Source: an uncultured Prevotellaceae bacterium
GTDB taxonomy: Bacteria; Bacteroidota; Bacteroidia; Bacteroidales; Bacteroidaceae
Direction of reading: 5' to 3'
DNA: 5,706 bases
NCBI GenBank assembly: GCA_937902455.1
Contig: CALELI010000053.1
Coordinates: 1 to 5,706, forward strand
The notes below the pieces were generated by a model, which was not told the origin of the DNA, searched no databases, and worked only from the letters and a program-made list of their open reading frames with translations. The translations under genes and the position numbers were made by a program. This document shows, piece by piece, positions 1 to 4,032 of the stretch (position 1 is its first letter; every line of letters begins with the position of its first letter).

Positions 1-8
1 CAAATGTT

Positions 9-55
9 ACTGAGTCAAACGCCAAAACACGCCTCGTTTTGCCTCGCGACTCAGT
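9..55. repeat. Nested palindrome with one shared centre
   Basis: Two inverted repeats lie inside one another around base 32. The outer arms are ACTGAGTC (9-16) and GACTCAGT (48-55). The inner arms are CAAAAC (23-28) and GTTTTG (36-41). Between them are 6-base internal loops on each side, and the hairpin loop is 7 bases. GCCTCG also occurs twice as a direct repeat (31-36 and 41-46). No T-run follows on either side, so it is not a standard intrinsic terminator. It could be a hairpin in a transcript from a gene to the left, a protein-binding site or the end of a mobile element. The structure is visible directly; its role is unknown. Confidence 0.6.
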
Positions 56-84
56 TATATTCTGGATCCGACAAGGCAATATTC

Positions 85-142
85 GGGCTACACGAGCGGT
101 CAACCAGGGCTACACGAGCGCTCGACTCGGGGTACACGAGCC
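85..142. repeat. Three direct repeats with 22-bp period
   Basis: The 14-mer GGGCTACACGAGCG occurs at 85-98 and again exactly at 107-120. A third copy with two changes (GGGGTACACGAGCC) is at 129-142. The 8-base spacers between them differ. GGTCAAC (98-104) and GTTGACC (143-149) form an inverted pair bracketing copies 2 and 3, and copy 2 contains the perfect palindrome CGAGCGCTCG (115-124). A 22-bp period is close to two helical turns, so the copies lie on one face of the DNA, as tandem protein-binding sites often do. The period is not a multiple of three, which argues against a coding repeat. Function unknown. Confidence 0.7.
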
Positions 143-254
143 GTTGACCAGATACAGATGACTGCTCAGTCGGTGCCTGTTCTTGCCTGTACTGGTTTCG
201 CAACTTCGTAGTGAGGGTAGATATTGACATTTTTCAGAAAAAATAATGGAAATT

Positions 255-443
255 TGCCTCTACTCCTCTACCTTTATAGATAATATATTAATAATCAGTC
301 AGTAAATAGGTAGAGGCAGAAGTAGAGGACTGGTAGATGAGTAGAGGGTAGCCTCTACTCATCTACCTACATCTACCATTGCCTCTACCATTTAATATAT
401 TGATATAGAGTCTATAATACGCAAAAGTAGAGGAGTAGAGGCA
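255..443. repeat. Symmetric 189-bp element with 12 GTAGAGGN octamers
   Basis: Twelve copies of an octamer close to GTAGAGGN are present. Six are on the plus strand (310, 322, 333, 341, 427, 435) and six on the minus strand (256, 264, 351, 359, 369, 381). Each has a mirror partner around base 349. The termini are a perfect 17-bp inverted repeat, TGCCTCTACTCCTCTAC (255-271) against 427-443. The centre is a perfect 16-bp stem, 332-347 with 352-367, closed by the 4-base loop GTAG. GGTAGAGGCA (309-318) pairs with 380-389. The two stretches between the outer and inner blocks are AT-rich and only partly symmetric. ATTT flanks the element on both sides if its ends are put at 256 and 442, which could be a 4-bp target duplication. 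It could be a MITE-like element, a multi-site binding region or a large RNA hairpin. I do not recognise the family. Confidence 0.8.
332..367. other. Perfect 16-bp stem, 4-base loop hairpin
   Basis: Bases 332-347 are the exact reverse complement of 352-367, leaving only GTAG (348-351) as the loop. This is the core of the larger symmetric element. It would form a very stable hairpin in RNA from either strand or a cruciform in supercoiled DNA. No T-tract follows on the plus strand and no A-tract precedes it, so ordinary intrinsic termination is unlikely. Confidence 0.8.
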
Positions 444-690
444 TTTTTTAATATTTTTTCTTGAAAAAGTATGCTATTTTGGCCATTTTTTGCCGTTTTT
501 TCACCTGAATTTGCAGTCGATAACAATCTAACTGACGGAAAGACAACAAAATAACCACAAAGCCGAATCTGGCACAATAAAAACTATAAACCCTTCTATC
601 TTGGGAATAGGATTGTTTTTGTGTAAAAAAAGTGACCATCACTCCAAATGTCGGAAGAGCCATAAAAATTAGGGGCAAAACATAAAATTC
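444..690. other. AT-rich stretch with no convincing gene
   Basis: About 250 bases of AT-rich sequence separate the octamer element from the hipBA promoter. The minus strand is open at 448-678 for 76 codons, but the predicted peptide has no recognisable family and no clear promoter of the TAnnTTTG type. It ends in a run of basic residues encoded by A-rich sequence. I do not call it a gene. No RNA gene, terminator or strong repeat was seen here. Confidence 0.5.
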
Positions 691-697
691 TTTGCAG

Positions 698-719
698 AAT
701 GTTTGTTATATTAAACATT
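698..719. promoter_or_regulatory. Candidate HipB operator dyad
   Basis: AATGTTT (698-704) and AAACATT (713-719) form a perfect 7-bp inverted repeat separated by 8 bases. The left arm overlaps the -33 element (702-705) of the hipBA promoter, so a bound dimer would block RNA polymerase. The E. coli HipB operator is known to have a similar geometry, TATCC-N8-GGATA, with the same 8-bp spacer. That makes autorepression by the product of the adjacent Xre-type gene the natural reading. The dyad is seen; its binding partner is inferred. Confidence 0.55.
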
Positions 720-733
720 TATTGCTAATTTTG
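702..733 (+). promoter_or_regulatory. hipBA promoter, Bacteroidota type
   Basis: TTTG (702-705) and TAATTTTG (726-733) match the -33 TTTG and -7 TAnnTTTG elements of the primary Bacteroides sigma factor, with a 20-bp gap. Transcription would start at about 738-742, leaving a short A-rich leader before the ATG at 753. No Shine-Dalgarno sequence is present, as is usual in this phylum. The placement supports 753 as the start codon, although two in-frame ATGs follow at 777 and 780. Confidence 0.75.
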
Positions 734-752
734 CACAAAATAAACAACATCT

Positions 753-1055
753 ATGGGCAAGAATACATTCGGAAAGATGATGCCAAGGGCTTTGAGCCGG
801 CAACTGGAGTTGATGGGCGAGCAGATTATGCTGGCTCGTAAGCGCAGACATCTTTCTATGCAGGATATAGCAGACAGAGCAACGGTGACTCGTCTGACCG
901 TCTCAAAGGTAGAGCATGGCGATCCAACGGTCAGCATGGGTATCTATGCGCGTGTGCTCTTTGCGCTCAATTTGGAAAAGGATATTACATTACTGGCTGC
1001 CGATGATGCTCTTGGCAGACAACTGCAAGATGCAGAACTTCTCAAAAAGAAATAA
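753..1055 (+). CDS. hipB: HipB-like Xre-family antitoxin/repressor
   Basis: This 100-residue protein is the predicted antitoxin of a HipBA type II pair. In characterised systems HipB dimers bind operator DNA, repress the operon and hold HipA in an inactive complex. A single Xre/Cro-type helix-turn-helix spans roughly residues 22-76. SMQDIADRATV (35-45) fits the first helix of the motif, and TRLTVSKVEHG (46-56) the recognition helix followed by the typical turn. The N-terminal 20 residues and the charged C-terminal tail (84-100, ending KKK) lie outside this domain; E. coli HipB is slightly shorter, at 88 residues. The gene is first in the operon, 26 bp before hipA, and sits just behind a promoter with an overlapping dyad. 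Assignment as an Xre regulator is firm. The antitoxin role follows from the adjacent hipA. Confidence 0.88.
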   Translation: MGKNTFGKMMPRALSRQLELMGEQIMLARKRRHLSMQDIADRATVTRLTVSKVEHGDPTVSMGIYARVLFALNLEKDITLLAADDALGRQLQDAELLKKK

Positions 1056-1081
1056 TCCAACAGGCTAAACATCAGAATTCC

Positions 1082-2332
1082 ATGAAACGAATTTCCGTCT
1101 TTGCAGACTTTGATTTTCTCACTTCACCACAGAAGATTGGAGTGTTAGGCTACGAGCATGTTCGTGGTAACGACCACTTCGTGTTTGAGTACTCTCGTGA
1201 ATGGCTCAAACAGTATGGTGGCATTGTGTTGAGTGGTGACCTGATGAATGTGCCTTCGTTGCAGCATCCTCATGGCAAGGATAGTGTGTTCGGCTTCATC
1301 AAGGATTCCTTTCCTGACCGTTGGGGACGATTGTTGCTCGACCGACGAGAGCGTATCATGGCACAATCGGAAGGAAGACCGAGGCGAATGCTCACCAACT
1401 ACGATTACCTAATTGGTATAGAAGATTATACCCGTATGGGAGGTATTCGTTACAAAAGTGACGAAAATGATGGTTACATCAACGCCAGTGCCAAATATCT
1501 TGTCCCTCCAATTGAAAGTCTTCGTGCGTTATGTGACGCATGTCATGAAATAGAAATGGCAGAAGAGCGTAATGAATTGCCAGAACAACGATGGCTCGAC
1601 CAACTGATTAACCCAGGAACCTCATTAGGTGGTGCTCGTCCGAAGGCTAATGTCATAGATACTGACGGAAAGCTTTATGTTGCAAAATTCCCATCAAAGA
1701 AGGATTTGGAGAACACTGAACTCATTGAACATTTCTCACATCATCTGGCTGCATCTGCAGGAATTAACGTAGCTAAGACTCGAACAATCAAGATTTCAAA
1801 AGACCGTGACTTGTTGTTGTCCGAGCGTTTTGACCGTAGTGACGATGGTAAGCGCATCCACTTTGCATCAGCCATGTCATTGCTTGGCCTTGATGATGGT
1901 GCTGGCAACAGTACCGGCAATGGTTATCTGGACATTGTAGATTTCATTCTTCAAGGATGCGTAGATGTAAAACAGAATATTCGGGAACTCTATCGCAGAG
2001 TTGCCTTCAACGTGATGTTTGGCAATACCGATGACCACTTCCGCAATCATGGCTTCCTGCTCACGCCAAAGGGGTGGACGCTTTCTCCTGCCTATGACAT
2101 TAACCCAGGAGCAACATCACATCAATGCTTGCTGATTGATGGCTACACAGAACTGTCAGACATCAATGCCCTACTCGCTGCCAGCGACAACTATATGCTG
2201 GAACGGCAGGAAGCAACAGAAATAATAGAGGAGGTTCGTGCAGCCATCAAAGACTGGCAGCAGGTAGCCACACGACTTCAAATATCGTCGCGATTGCTTG
2301 ACGCATATTCAGGTCGTTGGGATAATCTATAA
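1082..2332 (+). CDS. hipA: HipA-family serine/threonine kinase toxin
   Basis: This 416-residue protein is full length for the family (E. coli HipA has 440). The N-terminal subdomain (about 1-110) includes the SFPDRWGR segment (76-83), which resembles the conserved LPDxWGR region of HipA. The kinase core follows. TSLGGARPKA (180-189) is the glycine-rich loop, with Ser181 aligning with the autophosphorylated Ser150 of E. coli. K202 in YVAKFPS is the likely nucleotide-binding lysine, and ERFDR is at 248-252. GNTDDHFRN (314-322) carries the catalytic Asp317 and metal-binding Asn322. Asp339 in SPAYDIN matches the second metal-binding Asp. All key residues are present, so the kinase is probably active. 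E. coli HipA phosphorylates GltX and induces dormancy, but the target here cannot be read from sequence. The N-terminal subdomain is within this protein, so this is not a split HipBST system. No Shine-Dalgarno; expression probably depends on the hipB transcript. Confidence 0.92.
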   Translation: MKRISVFADFDFLTSPQKIGVLGYEHVRGNDHFVFEYSREWLKQYGGIVLSGDLMNVPSLQHPHGKDSVFGFIKDSFPDRWGRLLLDRRERIMAQSEGRPRRMLTNYDYLIGIEDYTRMGGIRYKSDENDGYINASAKYLVPPIESLRALCDACHEIEMAEERNELPEQRWLDQLINPGTSLGGARPKANVIDTDGKLYVAKFPSKKDLENTELIEHFSHHLAASAGINVAKTRTIKISKDRDLLLSERFDRSDDGKRIHFASAMSLLGLDDGAGNSTGNGYLDIVDFILQGCVDVKQNIRELYRRVAFNVMFGNTDDHFRNHGFLLTPKGWTLSPAYDINPGATSHQCLLIDGYTELSDINALLAASDNYMLERQEATEIIEEVRAAIKDWQQVATRLQISSRLLDAYSGRWDNL

Positions 2333-2336
2333 CCAC

Positions 2337-2362
2337 AAAAAGCCATTAGTCGTTAGCTTTTT
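2337..2362 (+). terminator. Weak hairpin after hipA
   Basis: AAAAAGC (2337-2343) and GCTTTTT (2356-2362) form a 7-bp stem with a 12-base loop, starting four bases after the hipA stop codon. The T-run is part of the stem, and only a pyrimidine-rich tract follows. It may end the hipBA transcript weakly, perhaps helped by the convergent hairpin at 2405-2429. Confidence 0.35.
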
Positions 2363-2399
2363 CACTTTTCACTCTTTAGTTGAAGTCTTTTGCTGATCC

Positions 2400-2429
2400 A
2401 AAAAAAACGCCCACTGTTCGTGAGCGTTT
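2400..2429 (-). terminator. Intrinsic terminator of the bamA-skp-skp-lrp unit
   Basis: Read on the minus strand, AAACGCTCAC (2429-2420) pairs with GTGGGCGTTT (2414-2405) through ten pairs, one of them a T-G wobble. The loop is GAACA. Eight T residues follow directly (2407-2400). It lies 26 bases past the stop codon of the Lrp-like gene and is a textbook rho-independent terminator. On the plus strand the same stem is followed by TTTCTTTAT, so it may also stop read-through from hipA. Confidence 0.88.
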
Positions 2430-2454
2430 CTTTATCGATGCTGTCCATGGAGGG

Positions 2455-2922
2455 TTAGTCCATTGGAGTGATTGGGAGTGGCTTCTTGAAGCTCTGTTCG
2501 AGGGAGATGAGGGTCTCGGTAGAATCTACTCCGTGGATTCCCTGGATAAGGTTGTTCAGGGTGTGCATGAGCTGCTCGTTGTCGCGTACGTAGAGCTTGA
2601 TGAACATGGAATAAGGGCCGGTGGTGCAGTGGCATTCCACTACCTCGGGTATCTTCTCGAGTTCTTCGACGACGCTCTTGTACATGGAGCCTCTCTCGAG
2701 CTTTATTCCGACGTATGTGCAGGTGGAGTAGCCGAGACTCTTGGGGCTTACCTGGTAGCCGGAACCGACGATTACGCCGTTGTCGATGAGTCGCTGCACG
2801 CGCTGATGGATGGCAGCGCGGGACACATTGCACTGTGCGGCTACGTCCTTGAATGGAATACGGGCGTTGACGGAGATGATTTCCAGTATCTGCTTATCGA
2901 GTTTGTCAATCATATCGTTCAT
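2455..2922 (-). CDS. Lrp/AsnC-family transcriptional regulator
   Basis: This 155-residue protein has the two-domain layout of Lrp/AsnC regulators. An N-terminal AsnC-type winged helix-turn-helix (about 4-63) opens with IDKLDKQILEIISVNARIPFKDVAAQ and has its recognition helix around VSRAAIHQRVQRL (33-45). A C-terminal RAM domain follows (about 68-143), including the glycine-containing turn CTTGPYSMFIKLYV (99-112), where amino acids typically bind in this family. Family members form dimers to octamers and regulate amino-acid metabolism or act globally; the ligand here cannot be told. The ATG (2922-2920) directly follows the TAA of the upstream chaperone gene, giving TAAATG, which suggests translational coupling. 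An in-frame ATG three codons later is an alternative start. The gene is the last of the unit and ends at a strong terminator. Its targets are unknown; a role in envelope control would be guesswork. Confidence 0.92.
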   Translation of the reverse strand: MNDMIDKLDKQILEIISVNARIPFKDVAAQCNVSRAAIHQRVQRLIDNGVIVGSGYQVSPKSLGYSTCTYVGIKLERGSMYKSVVEELEKIPEVVECHCTTGPYSMFIKLYVRDNEQLMHTLNNLIQGIHGVDSTETLISLEQSFKKPLPITPMD

Positions 2923-3423
2923 TTATTTAAGTCCGAGCTTTGCCTTGATCTGGTCGGTTACGTCTGTGGAGAGTGTCTCGCTGATGTAAGGGATTCCTGC
3001 AGTGACGTCCATGATGTACACGAAGCCACCTGCTGTGCCGACTTCCTTCACTGCGTTGCCGATCTTCTCTGAGATTTCCTGCATCTTTGTCTGGGATGCT
3101 TTCTGGAGGTCTGCGTCACTTGTCTGACGGTACTCCTGATAGCGCTTGTAGAGGTCGTCGAGTTCCTGTGTGCGACGCTGCTTTACTGCATCCGGGAGCT
3201 TCTCTGCTTCCTTCTCGTACTCCTGGCTCTTGGTTGTGATTTCGTCTTCCATCTTCTTCAGTTCGTCCATGTAGGTCTTCTGGAGGTTCTGGAGTTCTGT
3301 CTGTGCTGCAGTGTACTCTGGCATTGCCTGGATGATCTGTGCAGAATTGAAGTGAGCGAATTTCTGTGCTGATGCACTGATGGCAACGAATGCCAGTGCG
3401 ACTACTAATGTTAACTTTTTCAT
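2923..3423 (-). CDS. skp: Skp/OmpH-family periplasmic chaperone (second copy)
   Basis: This 166-residue protein is the second of two tandem Skp/OmpH homologues. The family forms trimers that cage unfolded outer-membrane proteins in the periplasm and deliver them to the BAM complex. A signal peptide (MKKLTLVVALAFVAISASA, 1-19) is followed by QKFAHFNSAQIIQAMPEY, the usual start of the mature domain. Residues about 38-128 are rich in Lys, Glu and Gln with heptad-like spacing and would form the two long helices of the tentacles. The C-terminal stretch GGFVYIMDVTAGIPYIS (132-148) returns to the beta body. It lies 21 bp after the first copy, with an A-rich leader and no Shine-Dalgarno, and its stop codon touches the start of the Lrp-like gene. 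No promoter motif is visible in front, so it is probably cotranscribed with bamA. Confidence 0.9.
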   Translation of the reverse strand: MKKLTLVVALAFVAISASAQKFAHFNSAQIIQAMPEYTAAQTELQNLQKTYMDELKKMEDEITTKSQEYEKEAEKLPDAVKQRRTQELDDLYKRYQEYRQTSDADLQKASQTKMQEISEKIGNAVKEVGTAGGFVYIMDVTAGIPYISETLSTDVTDQIKAKLGLK

Positions 3424-3444
3424 TTTGTTTGTTGTTTTTTATTG

Positions 3445-3963
3445 TTAATAATTTGTTGAATATCCGAGTTTCTGGAGTACGTCGTCGCTGATGTCAATCT
3501 TTGGCGATGCATAGATGATGCTGCCTCCTGATGCACGGTCGAGAACGAGCTGGTAGCCTTTCTGGTCGCAGATGTCCTTGACGGCGTTGTAGATTTCGTC
3601 CTGAATAGGGGCCATGAGGCTCTGGCGCTTCTTGTAGAGCTCGCCTTCACTGCCGAAGTACTTCTTCTTGAGGTCGCTTGCCTGCTTTTCCTTTGCGATG
3701 ATATCTTCTTCTGTCTTCTTCTTCTGGGCATCAGAGAGGAACACAGTTTCTGACTGGTACTTCTTGTACTGGGATTCCACATCGGTAAGGATGGCCTGGA
3801 TCTCGCTTTCCCACTTCTTTGAGAGTTGATTCAGCTGTTCGTTTGCACGTTCGTAGGCTGGTACGTTCTTGAGGATGTACTCCATGTCAACGAGTGCGAA
3901 CTTCTGTGCGGAGGCACTCAGTGCGATAAACGCACATGCTAGTAGAAATGATAGTCTTTTCAT
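3445..3963 (-). CDS. skp: Skp/OmpH-family periplasmic chaperone (first copy)
   Basis: This 172-residue protein has a signal peptide (1-19, ending ALSASA) and then QKFALVDMEYILKNVPAYERA, a clear Skp/OmpH mature start. A charged helical region (about 36-130) has Lys/Glu/Gln-rich heptads. The C-terminal segment GYQLVLDRASGGSIIYASPKIDISDDVLQKLGY (136-168) is typical of the family in Bacteroidota. The Cys at position 10 lies inside the hydrophobic core, so it does not look like a lipobox. It shares the SASAQKFA junction with the second copy, but the rest has diverged, pointing to an old duplication and perhaps a mixed complex. It follows bamA by 69 bp with no TAnnTTTG promoter between them, consistent with one transcript. 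Its job is to chaperone outer-membrane proteins towards BamA. Confidence 0.9.
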   Translation of the reverse strand: MKRLSFLLACAFIALSASAQKFALVDMEYILKNVPAYERANEQLNQLSKKWESEIQAILTDVESQYKKYQSETVFLSDAQKKKTEEDIIAKEKQASDLKKKYFGSEGELYKKRQSLMAPIQDEIYNAVKDICDQKGYQLVLDRASGGSIIYASPKIDISDDVLQKLGYSTNY

Positions 3964-3994
3964 ATTGTTATGGTTTATTACTCTTTCTCTTTTT

Positions 3995-4018
3995 ACTATT
4001 CACTTTTCACTATTCACT
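3995..4018. repeat. Short direct repeat in the bamA-skp spacer
   Basis: ACTATTCACT occurs at 3995-4004 and 4009-4018, a 14-bp period. The 13-mer TTCACTTTTCACT that spans the copies (3999-4011) recurs exactly in the spacer after hipA (2361-2373). It is low in complexity but identical in two separate intergenic spots. No role is evident. Confidence 0.55.
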
Positions 4019-4032
4019 CTGAGCTTGCTCAG
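4019..4032 (-). other. Small hairpin abutting the bamA stop codon
   Basis: CTGAGC (4019-4024) and GCTCAG (4027-4032) form a 6-bp inverted repeat immediately after the bamA TAA on the minus strand. In RNA it would realistically form five pairs with a 4-base loop. The following sequence is purine-rich on that strand, with no T-run, so it is not a complete terminator. It may stabilise the bamA 3' end or tune how much transcription reaches the chaperone genes. Confidence 0.5.

Noticed and set aside
14..211. An open plus-strand frame through the nested palindrome and the 22-bp repeats
   Set aside because: Its only ATG is near the end (158). The repeat period of 22 is not a multiple of three, so the copies are read in different frames. 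It is not a plausible gene or repeat protein.
224..230. TTGACAT resembling a sigma-70 -35 box
   Set aside because: Bacteroidota promoters use a different consensus, and no gene begins at a suitable distance downstream.
255..443. The octamer array as a CRISPR array
   Set aside because: The repeats are only 8 bp, occur on both strands in mirror order and have no regular spacers. No cas gene is present.
448..678. A 76-codon minus-strand open frame with some hydrophobic residues in the gene-free region
   Set aside because: No recognisable family, no clear TAnnTTTG promoter, and the basic C-terminus comes from A-rich DNA. Such a frame can arise by chance, so it is mentioned only in the region note.
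2337..2362. This hairpin as a strong hipBA terminator
   Set aside because: The stem is AT-rich with a 12-base loop and no T-run outside the stem, so it was kept only as a weak candidate.
2380..3072. A 230-codon open frame on the plus strand across the Lrp and skp genes
   Set aside because: It lies wholly antisense to well-supported genes, crosses the operon terminator, and has no family likeness or promoter. It is a shadow of the opposite-strand codon pattern.
3954..3963. Possible lipoprotein signal in the first Skp copy, from the Cys at residue 10
   Set aside because: The Cys is in the middle of the hydrophobic core, and a normal signal-peptidase I site (SASA before Gln20) follows.
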